Part shown: positions 24,886 to 37,751 of the stretch, piece after piece
Layout of the letters: the number at the start of each line of letters is the position of its first letter
Position numbering within the stretch: position 1 is the first letter of the stretch
Source: Tricholoma matsutake
Taxonomy: Eukaryota > Basidiomycota > Agaricomycetes > Agaricales > Tricholomataceae
Length of the DNA: 64,000 bases
Reading direction: 5' to 3'
NCBI GenBank assembly: GCA_026075535.2
Contig: AP026547.1
Coordinates: 2,294,001-2,358,000, forward strand
The notes under the pieces: generated by a model
The model's input: the letters and a program-made list of their open reading frames with translations, nothing else
Databases searched by the model: none
What the model was told of the DNA's origin: nothing
Program-made: the position numbers and the translations under genes

Positions 24886-25714
24886 TGTGAGAATCAAGGA
24901 AAAAAACAAATACCTAGTCGTCCACGGGAACGACCCAGTCAACAACAGAACAAGAGTTACCAGAGAGATGTGGATGTATGGGATTTTAGCGTTGGTAGTC
25001 GACTCTCACGTGGTAAAGCGGGCAGAAGACTATGCCGGCTCGCCTTCGAAATTGCCAAGTGTACTCAACGCTTGTAGACGAGGACTCTTACGAGTGACCG
25101 ATCGACCGATAACTACCAGTTGGTTCGACCTGAGATATGTGAGGCTGTTGTGCGGTAGAGGCGGGATCGCGTCCATGGGAGTCGTCGCGGTGGAGATCCA
25201 TCCGTCGTCTTGTGAAGGTTTAACTTGGCCTCACCTGACTGGAGAGGTGGTCATCAGAAACCTTGTATGAACCCGTTCCATATCAGATAATGGTAGAACC
25301 GAATGCCATTCCCAAGAAGTGCAACGAGGACGGTTTGTATTCGAAATGAGTCAAATGACACGGAACTTCAGACCTCGAATCATGCCGGTGGAACTACTGT
25401 AATAGATGTAAGAGGATTCTGTAGAGAAATACAGTTGCCACTGTGGCTCACCAGATGACAAGAGGCTGTTATCCACACTTGGAAACATGGCAGCAGCGAT
25501 TCCACTAAGCACGTGCAACAAATTCGACGAAGAACTTTGGAAGAACTCAACCTGAGCAAGAAAGAACTCCAAACTGTCACCTACAGTGTTAAAACGTTAA
25601 CTACTTGACTTTGATTTGCTTGAATCAGTACATACAAGTATACAAGATCCAACCGCAAAGTACAGTATCAACCTTCGCCATCAGAAACTAAGTGCGGTAC
25701 GTATGAAATTGTTC
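24886..25714. other. Spacer between SLATT remnant and XRN1
   Basis: It may hold upstream exons of the SLATT gene: a minus-strand open stretch at 25580-25351 includes SNLLHVLSGIAAAMF. Otherwise no feature is recognised. The last 30 or so bp are XRN1 3' flank. Confidence 0.35.
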
Positions 25715-28700
25715 TCATGAAGGCAGAGGAGGCGCGAGGAAACCTCGTCCTCGGCCGTGACCGCGGAACCCTCTTCCATGCGGATGTCCTCTTCCTCTGT
25801 CGAACGCAGAAACGATTCCCCCTCGTCCACGGAATCCAGGAATAAATGCCCCTCGTCCACCTCGTGAAAAGCCCCGTCCAACTGCAGCAGGGACGTGGGG
25901 TGCGTGCGGAGCTGGGTGAACCCCGTTCATGCGTGCTGGAGCTGCCCGTTCCTGTTGTTGCGGATTCTCTGGAGGAGCAGAGTTATTCCCAGCTGCTGCG
26001 GCAAAATGACGATGTTGATTGGGAGCTTGAGGCCCCCCTCGACCATTCACGAATGTGCCTCGTCCCCGGTTTGGGTTTGCCATAATATGCACGGGCTGTT
26101 GGCTACTACAGAAATTAGACGATCAATCGTCCAGATGAAGGAAGAAAACAAACTGTGCTGGTCGGAATCCAGACGCTGCAGGTTGCCCTGGCGGAGGTCG
26201 CACAGCAGGATGCGGACCGAAACGAGGCTTAAAGGGTTGATTCTGCGGATTAACGGCCGGCGCTTTAGGATTGGTCGGAGTGACAAACTGCGGAGTCGTC
26301 AAGTTCAAACACGTATTGAACTCCACCGTAGAGCCTCTGTACTGGGAACATCTGTTTACAGTTTATTAAAGAATGCCGTTGGGAAGGAGATAGAGTAGTA
26401 GAAAACTGACCTATCGCCAAGCGTGACTCCTGACATGAACGAATTATCCCATACCACGTCCATCGACTTTGCATTCAGGCCGATGACGACCCCCTTGGCT
26501 GACAGAGAGACACCACCTGAATCTTGCACCATCGTCACCCGATCCCCCAGAGAAAAGCTCTGGTTCTGCAGACGATATACAGCATGCGCCGGTTTGAGCA
26601 CAGCCTGTCGCGGTATGCCTTTAACGATAGCCTTCTTGATAGTCGCAGACGACTTGGTTGCAGTAAATCCGTCTGCAAGCTTCTCGATCTCAGCCACCGT
26701 CTCCTAATTGCTTCGGAATAAGCACTATGCAATCTCTTAAAAGGGCAGTTAGGCATACCTTGGACAACTGGTCGCAAAAGAGGGATACGGGCTCGAAGTC
26801 ACGAACGCCCCTGAGTTTGAGCCAATTCTTAATTTCCTTCACTTTTGCCTCAGCTTCAGGTCCCAGCAGTTCAGATGCCTTGGCCATTGCTTCAAATCTC
26901 AAATCAGAGATGCACATAAATGCCAATATCATCACTCACCATCACCATTTGCATCCAGCTTGCCAAAGATCTCCGGAAACTTGGCCTACAACAACCAATC
27001 AACCCTCGAGGCACAAACAAAAGTCAGGAAAGAGACCCACCTTGTAGTCTCGAATAAGCTCAATGGCCTTCTCACTAAACTCCCAATGTCTCCCCTCCTT
27101 TCTCGAATAATCAATCACCTTTAGCGCCTTCGCCTCGAACTTAAGGCTTAGCCCCAGGTTAATCTTTGAATTGTCGTTCATAATGACCATGAAGTTCGAC
27201 GTAATCTTCGACAGGGCACGCCCCGAGATGCCCAGCCTCTCTGCCGCCTTGAACGATGGATGATAGTTGCCCGACCTCCGGGCATCCACGATCGCTCGGA
27301 ATTTCTCGTTTTCAGTCTTATCTGACGGGAAGAACTAGGCAAATGAACAAAAATTTGGTATTCAGTGCAACTCGGGATCAAGCAGAACCAAGTGGCTCAC
27401 AGCGAGGATGACAGAAAGACTCTTCTCTGTCGTAGCAGAAACCTGGGCAGCCACGCCATACGCATGCTCACCCAGGAAAAAGATCTTGCTCCCCTCTGGG
27501 AACTCCTCCGAAAGCGGCGGTGCTGCGCTTTCAATGTATCGCGGATCCTCCGACGAGACCTCCAATAAACACATCTGCAACGCATGTTCAACCTCCTTAT
27601 CCGGTCCCTCATAGTCCTTCACAAACGCCCCCGTGTCCAAGCGCTTCAGCCCTTGCAAAAGACAATCAACAAAAACCCGTAATCGCTCAATTCAACAGAG
27701 CCAACAACACACCTTTCAAAGGGCGCACGTGTAACAACACCTCCACCGGGCCCGTAAGCACGCCAAACCTCTTCGAATACACACTCTCAATCCTCTCCGC
27801 CTTGTGCTTCCAATGCGCCAACCCCAGTCCCGCATGAGGGTTGCCCACAACCTTCTCCGGGACCGTCGGCACGATCCTCACCTTCTCATACCTAAACAGC
27901 TCATCCGATACCGAAACAACCATACCCTCCGTAACAAATGGCCACCCAACAAATACCCTCTCCCCCAGCATCTTCCTCGCCACCTCTTCCGTTTTCGTGC
28001 CTTCATACGGATTGTCGATCTGCACCACCATGCTCTTGTTCCGGCTCTCCGTCCTATGAACGTTGACACCGTGGTGCCCGAGCGTCGCAGTGTGCGGGAG
28101 CGTCTGCAACGACGGGAATCCCGCCAGCGCGTCCACGCCTGTAAGCACACCGTCGCATAGTCCAGGGATGAGGTGAAGCCCATCGAGCGTAGGCAGGTCG
28201 AATGGCTCCATGATACAAGTGCATCGGTAGATGGCAGGGAAGAACCCTGGGAGGGAGGAGGGGTAGACGGTCGGCTCGCCTGTGCTGAAGGTGAATTTCG
28301 CGGAGGTACCGAAGGTGTTGCGGCTCTTTTCCTCAGGGGTGAGGCGGTGTTCGCGGGCTAGGGTTTGTCAGGTTGTGCTCGATAGAAGAAGGAAGGTACA
28401 TACCAGCCATGGCTTTTAACAGCCGCTTCTCATCGATAAACGGGATTTTCACAATCGCTTCCCAATCTTGCTTCTTGCCATTCAAGTCTCGTTCAAAATC
28501 GAGGGGGTAAAAGTCCAGGATCGGAGAGTTCTGGTCATGCATCAAGTCCTACCGTAACACGAGCATCAGCAGAATACCCTTGCTTTGAAGCCTAACACCG
28601 ACCTGATACGCCAATGGAATATGCTCCCTGCTCGCAAACGGCAACACTCCCATCAATTGCTCAAACGGTCTAAACGGCTTCCCCAACTCGAACTTAAATT

Positions 28701-31447
28701 CCATCTTTTCCAAGCCCTTCAAATCTACAAACCCATATCCCGATCAACTACTCGAACAACCAATTAAGGAAGAGAAACGTACCAGAAATCCGAGGCGCAT
28801 AATGATAGTTATAGAACCATCCCCAACTCGCAACGCCCGAATAATAGTAATGCATCACCCACTGCAGTCCCTCAACATATCGGAATACAAGGTCCCCCAT
28901 CGCCTGCTCGTCTTTATACGATATCTCCAACTTACTCTGTACAACAAAAGGACGTCAATATTTCATATTTCTTCCATAAACTAAAAAAAATCCAAACCTC
29001 ATAATATCCAGCCTTCCACTCTGCCATTTTCTCCTCGATCTTCCTTTCATGCCTCTCATCAAAACCTCCATCATCATCGAAAACTTTTGCCTTCTCATAC
29101 TTCCCCAGCACACGGTCTATGGCTGCGCGGCTCTCTTCATCATCTTCATCATCTTCATCATCATCTTCGTCCTCGTCAACCCATTCATCGTCGTCATTCC
29201 CATCGGCGGCCACGGTAATGGGTACATCCACCACCGCATCTGCACCCGTGTTAGCACCATTGTCATTCGTATCAGCATTTCCGTTCCCTGTGCTATCCTT
29301 CGCCCCACCTTCGTCTTCATCATTTCGCTGCCCTCCATCCCTCTCCTCCTCCTCCTCGTCATCATCATCATCGTCCCCAGGGAATCGCCATGTCACGACA
29401 TTCACCTCCTCTTCCTCACCTCCATCTCCTTCCTCCTCATTTGTGTCACCCCCACCCACAACAGCAAATTCATCCCACCGTACACTCAAATGCAGCTCTT
29501 CCGCCAGGCTGCTAATAAATTTCCTCTCCCGTGCCGAAAAAACATTTTTCATCGCTAGTTTCTGTCTCGCCTTCTCCGTTTTGGAGGAGGAAGAAGAGCG
29601 GCGGGCAAGGACAAATGCCTTGACTTGGTCAAATATCGTGCGTTGGGGTCCCGTTACAACTACGTGAAAACGAATCATAGATTATTAGCATCCATCGTAT
29701 AGCAAGAACAGATAGAGACCAACCTAACCCTGCCCTTCGCTTCGCTTCCACCACCTCTCTGCCCTCGACATACTTCCTCTGCTTTCCCTTATACCAATTC
29801 GCATCGGCATACTCCCGCTCGAACACTTCGCGTTCCCAGAAGGCCATCTCGTCCAGGACTTGTTGAAGCCGCCGTGTGTTCAGAAGCCCAGCTTCGTTGA
29901 TGTAGCCATCTGTGATGGTAGAAGAGTAAGTACCGGAATAAAGCAAAAGACAAGATAGAGCGAAGGCGGGGTAAGTGAGATGAGGGGAAACAGATGATGA
30001 GAAAAACAAGTAGAAACAAACACCCACCCATCTTTACTACGACCTTCTTATATATCTGAAACAGTCTCTCCAGCCCGTTCTCATGTATATGTAAATCCGG
30101 TAAATTGGGCAAAAAGTCATTCCCCACAAACACCGCCAGCAATACGAAATCATCTATCACTCTTTCGAGAGAATAAGGGAAGGAAAGGAGGGGGACAATG
30201 GACTGGAATTCGAGGTTGAGGTATTCGCGGAGGAGGGAGAGATGGAGCAGGTAAAATGTTTGGGCCTCGAGACTAGAGTTGATGTAAGTTATCAGTAAAT
30301 GAGGCAGGTAAGAAAAGCAATGATATGATATGCATACTTCGCAGTCTTCCCCTTTCCAGCCTTCGCACCACCGCCACCAAGCTTAACTTCCTCCCTCAAC
30401 AAACAAAAATGCGGATCATGGCTCAATAGACCAAGCATGATCAGATCCGCATCCAGCCCATACAAACAATGCCTCACATTGGGATTGTGATCAGGCTGAG
30501 CGCGTGCTAAACGAATGTATTCCATGATCTTGTGCTCGCCTTCCCCTGGGACCTCGTGCCCGGAGAGCACCACGGTGACTTTGGCCCAGTTTGAGTCTTC
30601 GGAGATTTTTTTGTTTATGAAGTACCGCAGTTGTGCTGACAGGCGAGCCATGAATGGTGTGCCTGTGTTGAGGTCTCCGTTAGTTAGTTCGTCCACGACA
30701 TCCCAAGCAGTGCGAAACGAAGAGGGAAAGAAAAAAGAGAAACATGAGAGGGTAGTAGCGCACCTGGCGTGATACAATTGCTGTCAAACGCTTTCTCTGC
30801 AGGTAGCTTCTCGCCCTTCCTCTCGGCCTTCTCCCTGAGCTCCCTCGCTTCCTTCGCAGTACGGAAGCGGCGTGAACGCTGTTGATTCATCTTGGCACGA
30901 GGGGCTACGCCGTCAACGGCCATGAAGAACAGACGCTTTGGTTTGATCTTCCCAAAGAGGAGGTCGACATAGGCGAAGACGGAGGTGAAGATCTGTTCTT
31001 CGGACAATCGGAAGTGTGGGTCGTCATCGTTGGGATGGGAGCCTGAGATTAAATTTGGGTGTGAATGAATTAGTGAGATGGAGAGTGAGAGGGGTAAACG
31101 TACAGTTGTGGATTATGCCATTGAAGTCGAGATACAAGTTATCTATGATTTGGATGATATTTGTTATGTGTATATTAAGTTGAAACACGAGGAAGACTCA
31201 CCAAATTCGGGGATCTTGTTCTCCTCAATGAGCTGTGAAGTCAGAGGATACCGTTCTCTATAGAACAGATCAGTGTTTGCTGGAAAAGAAAGTAATGTAA
31301 CGCACGAAATGTATCGAAAGAACTAGACAGATTGATTCAAAGAGGTTAGATTTCTAGTTTGGTTTATTAGTGAACAAACCTTTGGAATTCCTGAGAGATA
31401 ATGAAAGTATTAGAACTATTAGTGGAGACTACAAGGCACGTACCCAT
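25715..31447 (-). CDS. XRN1: 5'-3' exoribonuclease XRN1, about 21 exons
   Basis: Cytoplasmic exonuclease that degrades decapped mRNA. The first exons are tiny: 31447-31444 encodes M plus one base, then IPK, FFRYIS, and [18 protein letters not shown]. After these come [14 protein letters not shown] and the exon at 31007-30779 ([22 protein letters not shown]). Nuclease-core motifs follow: [26 protein letters not shown], and [15 protein letters not shown] with [14 protein letters not shown] long Asp/Glu-rich insertion lies at about 29090-29480. C-terminal modules include [12 protein letters not shown], an SH3-like [12 protein letters not shown] segment (about 26550), and a Gly/Arg-rich tail ([20 protein letters not shown]). 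All segments that I joined keep frame across GT..AG introns, and no stops were seen. A truncated copy of its 5' end lies at 53799-54690. Confidence 0.93.
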
Positions 31448-33245
31448 GTTATAGTTCAAAACTTCAATGACACTATGTGTGGTGTGGTGGTCGCGGCAGT
31501 GGCGGTGTCACAGAACGACAGTGATCGATTATAAACATATGCATCCTGACATACAACTGTAAGTAACTTTTGAGTCGTTCTCGCTGTATGTCGAGATATC
31601 GCTCAAGTTTACTGCCAAAGTTACTTACTATCGTCCATTCTATAGCTATACAGTACTAGTACCTGCTGTCGTCCTCTTTACAGCATTTATCATGGTCCAT
31701 CAATGTTTGGATAAAAAAACGCCGTGGTACCGCTCGGGACGTGTCGAACGTCCTAGATTCAAAATCCCAATCCTCGGAACGATGCTTTGGAATAACTTCA
31801 TACACCCCCAAAGACTTATTCTCCACCATGGTACTTATGTTACATATCAATTTCTGCCTTGTGAGTACCACCCGATTCATGGACTAGCAACGTATAGAAT
31901 ATGATTCGCTCCCGGCGTCAGGAATTCTGCATCTGGAAAAATTCGGTGACTGGGGCTTACTTATGATGGTTGCCACCGATCCATGCCATTCGACCTCAAG
32001 ACACTGTTTGATGCGAAATATAAGGCGGAAATTCTTTCTGGTGGTCTTAACGGAATTGCTGAAGGATTGGACAGGCTCAAAACATCTGGGGTAAAGCTGA
32101 TTGTTTGTCCCTAGGACCCGGAAACGGCTTGAACAAAATAGCAACATGAGTCCATTGATAATGATTGGAATAATATCTGGCAACAATATAGGGCCTTTCA
32201 AGTCCCGACCACATCATGTACATGTTGTTGGTCGAAGTTTGCAAGCCTGCCACTACTCGTACGCCTCGGTAAATCGTCAGCATGCTAGTTTACCTTTCGA
32301 GGTGCACGACTTTACTCTAATGGACCCACCATCGGGCTGTTTTCGTCAAGGTGCTTTCTCTTCCTTTTGCTGCTTCAAATTCCACTGACGATCAACATGG
32401 TATCCCTGCGACAACACAGCATTGATTTCGCGGAAGCCATCTACACTATTTCACGCACATTCAGCGTCAACGTTGACAGTCGGTATTTCTAGCGAGATGC
32501 CATCAAGCGTTCCGGCCCAACACAGATCATTTACCACCTACTTCAGAAAGATGGATCTGATGAATCAAAGCACTTGAATCCTGCTTATGCTTTCCATGAA
32601 TATCTTCATATTTCCCGGTAGCATGCCCGTAACCTCGTGGGTCCACTCTTCCCTTCCGTGCCATACGAAACTGCACGAATCAGAATTCATAACCTCCGTC
32701 GCTTCACTCACGACTTACCATAACCCATTCGTTATTCATGACGCACAGGGACTGGAAGTCAAGCCAGGCATGATCAAATGATGGGGATCTCGAGAGTGTC
32801 CAAGTGATGGATGTGATTCCCGCCCATGAGATGATGTATATTGGGCTATCAACTGGCTTTGTGAGCAAGAAGCTGTGGAACCTTTAGGCAGGAAGTGAAA
32901 AGAAGTTGGGCTGGAGGGGAGATGTGAAGGGTCCATTCAACGTTGAAGGTAGGGATTCGAAGGCAACGGAATTTTACGAGGATTTGGACCGCATTCTCTC
33001 TCCTTCTCGCTATTCGTTGCAAAATGTCGATCTTCACTGTCAGAGAGCTGCTGTTAACTGTCAACACCGTGATTCAGACATTGCCGACCCGTCCAGCCAT
33101 TAGCATAACGAATCCTTTCGAGGCTTGCGGCTTTTAAACGGGCCAACTCACCATCTTGCAAATAGTTGTCAGCACTTCAAGATCAGTGATATAAATACAA
33201 CTTTCCTTCAGCAGCTGTGCCCCCTTCTAATGTCATAAAATTATG
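31448..33245. other. XRN1 upstream region with gene remnants
   Basis: Includes the XRN1 promoter region (just above 31447), the MDR 3' fragment (32022-32114), and coding-looking debris at 32520-33130 (for example FYEDLDLAFSLLLAIRC in the copy-2 version) without a recognisable family. It is repeated at 54691-55893. Confidence 0.5.
32022..32114 (+). pseudogene. 3'-terminal exon fragment of an MDR oxidoreductase
   Basis: Reads GGLNGIAEGLDRLKTSGVKL and then IVCP, stop. This corresponds to [22 protein letters not shown], the last exon of the intact gene at 57533-58798, but is clearly divergent, so it belongs to a further family member. The rest of the gene is not recognisable upstream. The same fragment, with a deletion, occurs at 55262-55344. 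Confidence 0.72.
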
Positions 33246-34333
33246 ATGTCCACAGATAAAAACAGGATCTCTGGCTCGAATCCCAGCAGGGTCACTTCGC
33301 CATTGGCAGTCGAGATTTTCTCAAGCCTGGGGTAGGTGAACTATTGGTGAAGGTCCAGGCAGTAGCTCTCAACCCTCTTGACTGGAAGGTACGGCAAGGC
33401 ATAAAGTTCTTAGTCAGCGATCCGTTCCCTCTCGTACTTGGCATAGACATTACTGGGGATGTGGTCGAAGTAGGGGAAGGTATCACCAGCTTCTTGAAGG
33501 GCGACAGAGTGTACGTTTTGCCTGCTATATCTACATGATATAGATCATGCATATTTTGCAGGTTCTTCCTAAGTGTGTATAAAAAGACAACGCGGGTTTC
33601 CAACAGTACACGATCTCCAATGCTGCTATGACCGCCAAGGTACGACTAATTGCCACTGTGTTTTATTCGAGCGCTGAACCATTACCTACACTTGCAGATC
33701 CCAACCAAAGTATCGTACGAGGAAGCTTCCACTATTCAACCACTATTCTCGTGACTGCTGCCGCTTATGTTGGGATGTTTCACCCTACTAAGCTCCGTGG
33801 ATTACAATTCAGCTTACCTCTAGAACCTTCGCAACGAGGACAGATGGCCGGAACTCCGTTCGTTGTCTTAGGTGAAGCTCCATCGGGCAGTTCAATACTT
33901 CCTTTTCACGAGCTCCTGGATGACGTAAGTTGATTGCCATTCAATTTGCGAAGATGCGGGGTCTGTCACCAATCATCACGACTTCTTCCTTGAAGCATGC
34001 GGAGTTTTTGAATCCCTCGGAGTGACATATCGCAAAATTCCTGTCCGTATTGCTACTCGGTGAAATTAAAGAGATCGCCGGCGGTCCGATTAAATGTGTA
34101 TACGACGCGATCTCGTCCCAACAGATTCAAGAGTTCGGACAATGACCTTATTGCGCCAGGAGGCCAAGTGGTTCTTGTAAGTAGTGCAAAAGTAGTGCCA
34201 CCGAAAATCACGATTTCAGAGGACAAGACCGTTTTCCAAGCCATAGGCCCTGAACTCTGCCTGAGAATCGTGAACTTTTCGAGCGCTTGTATAGCAAACT
34301 TACTGGGTTACTGGAGGAAGGCGACATCATAGT
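33246..34333 (+). pseudogene. MDR oxidoreductase pseudogene, copy A
   Basis: The start ATGTCCACAGATAA matches the intact paralogue at 57533. Indels in exon 1 put a stop 30 codons in (TAG near 33334). Later segments still read [38 protein letters not shown]. The Rossmann-loop segment is shortened, and further stops and frame changes follow. It is cut off within the coding region at 34333, before the last exon, by a transposon end. Confidence 0.88.
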
Positions 34334-34815
34334 ACAGTGTTGGGACTGACCGGTAAAAATAATTTTGTCCTTACCTAGGTCAGTCGGTAATTACGGTCGG
34401 TCAATTACGGTCAGTCATTTCAATCAAGAAAATTTGGCTCGATACTGATTGTTGTGGAATAAAATAAAAAAATAAAAAAATAAAGCGGCGGGATACTGAA
34501 AAGGAAGGAGGACTGTTTGTCTTTGTTTAATCTCGCCGCCTCTAAGTGCCATCGCGCCATCGAGTATCGATTATCATCGCCCTCCTACTCCCATCCCTCG
34601 TTGCAGGGTAGTCTCAGCCTCTTGGGGTTTCGACCGCAACAATCTACCTTTCCACAGTCTTTGCACTTGTTTGTGCAATACTTTACCTCCTTTCTCCCTC
34701 GACATTCTGTCCCACTGACACACTTTCTGCAGCTTCTTGCTTGTCGCTTCCTTTTGGTGGGCTGTACTTCTGTGGATGCCTCAGCTGCACGCTTTCTTGA
34801 CAGTATCTGAGATGT
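34334..34815 (-). mobile_element. DNA-transposon fragment with Cys-rich zinc module
   Basis: Starts CAGTGTTGGGACTGACCGGT, a hAT-like terminus, followed by GGTCAGTCGGTAATTACGG repeats. The minus strand at 34800-34610 encodes RSCRKC, then ECRGRKEVKYCTNKC, then KDCGKVDCCGRNPKR and a stop. Such CxxC-rich modules are found at the ends of fungal transposase-like proteins. The transposase core is not visible and the right end is unclear. Confidence 0.6.
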
Positions 34816-35204
34816 TTCGACTGTGGATACCGGCCTCTGACTCTCTTTGGGGTTTTCTGTCAGGGTAGTCCACCATATTTGGTATCAACACCAATCTGAT
34901 AATACAGGGAAACTCCTGGAGGATCAGAGAGAAATCCTTTGCGAACAAGATCCAGAATATTTTTTGAGACACGCCAGGCTGCCACATTTTCCCCATCTTT
35001 CACATTTTTCAGTGGACCATATGTTGGGAAGACATGTTCAATTACTGTGCCCAGCCTAGTAGTCGGCCAGGCTAGCTAAAATGATGTGGTACAGATTGAA
35101 TACAGGCTGTGGTGGAAAATTTTGATTTTGGGCAGCAAGACAACTAAGTTATCTTGTATTTAGGATGCTTTCCAGATTATTTTTGTGGCATTGTTGAAGA
35201 GATA
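34816..35204. other. Spacer before Copia LTR
   Basis: No gene or terminus recognised. It ends in GATAT (35200-35204), which forms half of the probable Copia target-site duplication. Confidence 0.5.
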
Positions 35205-35466
35205 TTGTTGAAATTAATTACCAATATTGTTGCCTGTGCATATTCTCCCACATTAATTACCAATATTGTTACATGTTTCATATGCATATTCCTCTGGAGT
35301 CATGTGATATCCTTATTATTATGTATATAAGGAGAACCTGTACCATAGTAGGAATACAGTGTTCTTACCTCTGCTAACCCTAGCTGTAAGTCTAACTAAA
35401 CCCCAGGTAGGTTGTAAGGAACATGTAGTCTCTTCCCCTGTGCAGTGTATATAGTCTGCTCCAACA
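35205..35466 (+). repeat. Copia left LTR (262 bp)
   Basis: TGTTGAAATTAATTACCAAT..CTCCAACA, bounded on the left by GATAT and followed by GGTTATGGGCCC, a probable primer-binding region. Contains the TATATAAGG core-promoter-like segment at about 35325. Confidence 0.88.
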
Positions 35467-36035
35467 GGTTATGGGCCCTGCTGGGCATGTCGTGAACGCG
35501 CCTTAACTGGCTGTGAATGATGTTGACTTCATTGTCTCCAAATTATAACCTTGCGCTCCTTGTGAGCTGCACTTAAAAACCTAGGTTGACTAGGGTTACA
35601 CACTCTGAAGGAGTGTTTTCTCCTGAGATCGTTAAAATGTGTTTTATTGAGTAAAAGACTGATTGAGCGCTTTTAACAGCTGCCACCACAAATCATGTCT
35701 TCAACTCTTGAAAAACTTGTACAAACTTTCGATGGATCCAATTACATTCAATGGGCCGACTCAATGAAGGCATGGCTCAGGTCTCAGGGCCTCTGGCAGA
35801 TAACTAGCGGGGTGGAAATCAAACCGCCTCTGGCACCTCCTTTGATGGCGATGAACACTACTCTCGTAGTGGATGCTACTGCCAAGCTCCAGACCTGGAA
35901 CAACAAAAATGACCAGGCTATTGGTAGCCTAGTGCTCCACCTGGCCCCCTCCATTTGGCAGCATGCCAACACCAAGGACACTGCTGAGGAGGTGTGGGAC
36001 CTCATTCGCACTGATTATGGTGTCGATGGCCCCTC

Positions 36036-36461
36036 TGTAAGGGGACTAGGGGGGTGCCCTGTGTGTTTTTCCTATTTTTTATGTTCGTCCCATATTTTTC
36101 CCCACCTCATTTCCTTCTATTCTTCATTTTCTATGATTTTTCCGGATTTTATTACTAATTTTCCCTTGCTATCATGTTTGTATATGTTGACACTTTTATA
36201 TTTAGAGGCGGAGTACCCCTTCCGACACATACCCCTTGGTATGATGTCATTCGGCGGCCTTGATCCACCTATCTCCGCCTTTTTCTATTTTTAGGTTATA
36301 TTTGATTTTTGTCATCTTCACATATACTGGGCATCAGCAAGGGGATCCTTAGAGTTTTCTCTTTGGATTTCCCTTTGCTAGGTGTGTCCCCAATGCCTGT
36401 ATTATGTAGTATAATTTTAACTTCGGATTTCCCTTTGCTAGAGGCTCAGGTTGCCCTTATA
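36036..36461 (+). repeat. Gypsy left LTR (426 bp)
   Basis: Starts TGTAAGGGGACTAGG and ends TTGCCCTTATA. The TRTAAGGG ends are inverted repeats. Pyrimidine-rich. Confidence 0.95.
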
Positions 36462-36627
36462 GTAGAAAACTCTCCCCTAAGGCCCGAAAATCGCGAACGC
36501 GCTGCCCAAAATAGGCAGGTACGGACTGGATGACGCTTCCCAAAGCTCCACAGAGTCCCTACACACTGTTCCAGATACTCTCGCCTTTATCACGCTGCCA
36601 TTTTCGCCAAACGCGCTCCCTAGCGAC

Positions 36628-37746
36628 ATGGACGCATCAGAACACTTCGACGCGCTTGAAAGCGACGTTTCCGGAATGCGCGCGCAAATCGACTCGCTTA
36701 AATCTACGATTGAAAAGTTCGTTAGGACCCTCCAGGCTAACCCTACGACTAATAGTTCCCCCTTCACGACTCCAAGCGCACCCAACAACGACGTTTTGCC
36801 AAATGCATCCACTAAGGAACGTGCCCAGATCAAACCGTCCCCCCCCGCCGAATTTAATGGTGCACGTGCGCAGGGACGTGCATTCCTTAATTCCTGTGAG
36901 TTATACATTAGTCTCCAGTCGCATCAATTCATCGATGAGGCTGCAAAAATTTATTGGGCCTTCACATACATGAAATCTGAACACGCCTATCTCTATGTGG
37001 ACCGTATCCTACGTCAAACTAAAGAACTCGGTTCTCTACCTTTCTCCACTTGGGGTGACTTTTGAGCTGAGTTTGTACGCCACTTCTGCCCCCTCAATGA
37101 ACGCCACCAAGCAGTGACACGACTTGAGTCATCCACTTACCACCAGGGACGTCAATCCGTGGACGACTATATCGATGAGTTCAAGGATTTGGTGGACATG
37201 GCAGGGTATGGGAGTGGGTTACCAGTGGTGGTGAAGTTCTGACGGGGGCTCAACCGAGAAATTCAGGACCAGATTGCACAGATGTTGGAAGGGCACCCAG
37301 CGGACGATGATATCCTTGCTTGGTATGAAGCTGCTTCACTCTGTGACGAGAACCGACTCACAAATGCGGCGTTTAATGCTGCATTCCATGCTCCAACTAC
37401 CACTCATACACCCTACACCTTCAATCGAAGCCTCCCCCGCCCTAACCCCATTCCTGCTCGTCAAACTCCCACACCAGCCGTCAATGTCCCAGTACCAATG
37501 GATGTTGATGCAGCCCGCAGCCGTGCACGTAAGTTGGATCTCTGCTACCGTTGTGGGGAACCTGGACACAGGGCTGGAGCGTGTCCCCATCGTCAGGATA
37601 TCTGCATGCTCACCCCCGAGGGACGAGACGAACTCCTGCAAGATTTGTTGGCACTTGTAGATGTTGAGGAAGCGAAGGATCAAGTTGCAGAGGAGGTTAA
37701 GCTGGAAGTTGTAGAGGAGCAGGATTTTCCTATTCGCAGCGAGTGA
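36628..37746 (+). pseudogene. Gypsy gag with two in-frame TGA codons
   Basis: One continuous frame from ATG 36628: a coiled-coil-like start (LESDVSGMRAQIDSLKSTIE), a capsid region (HQFIDEAAKIYWAFTYMKSE; FVRHFCPLNERHQAV) and a CCHC zinc knuckle CYRCGEPGHRAGACP (about 37542-37586). TGA stops at 37063 and 37240 break it; both fit CGA-to-TGA change (or TGG-to-TGA at the first). Its end overlaps the start of pol, which lies in the -1 frame. Confidence 0.9.
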
Positions 37747-37751
37747 ATTGT

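Larger units (their letters stand above)
30463..34333. repeat. Segmental duplication, copy 1
   Basis: Covers XRN1 exons 1-6 and part of exon 7, the XRN1 upstream region and MDR-oxidoreductase remnants. It is nearly identical to 53799-56926, which lacks about 590 bp (copy 1 about 32134-32722) and has scattered small indels. Copy 1 is cut at 34333 by a CAGTGTTGGG-type transposon end. Confidence 0.9.

Noticed and set aside
29049..29667. Plus-strand Ser- and hydrophobic-rich open frames opposite XRN1
   Set aside because: They are the antisense of the acidic GAT/GAA-rich repeat in the XRN1 coding exon.
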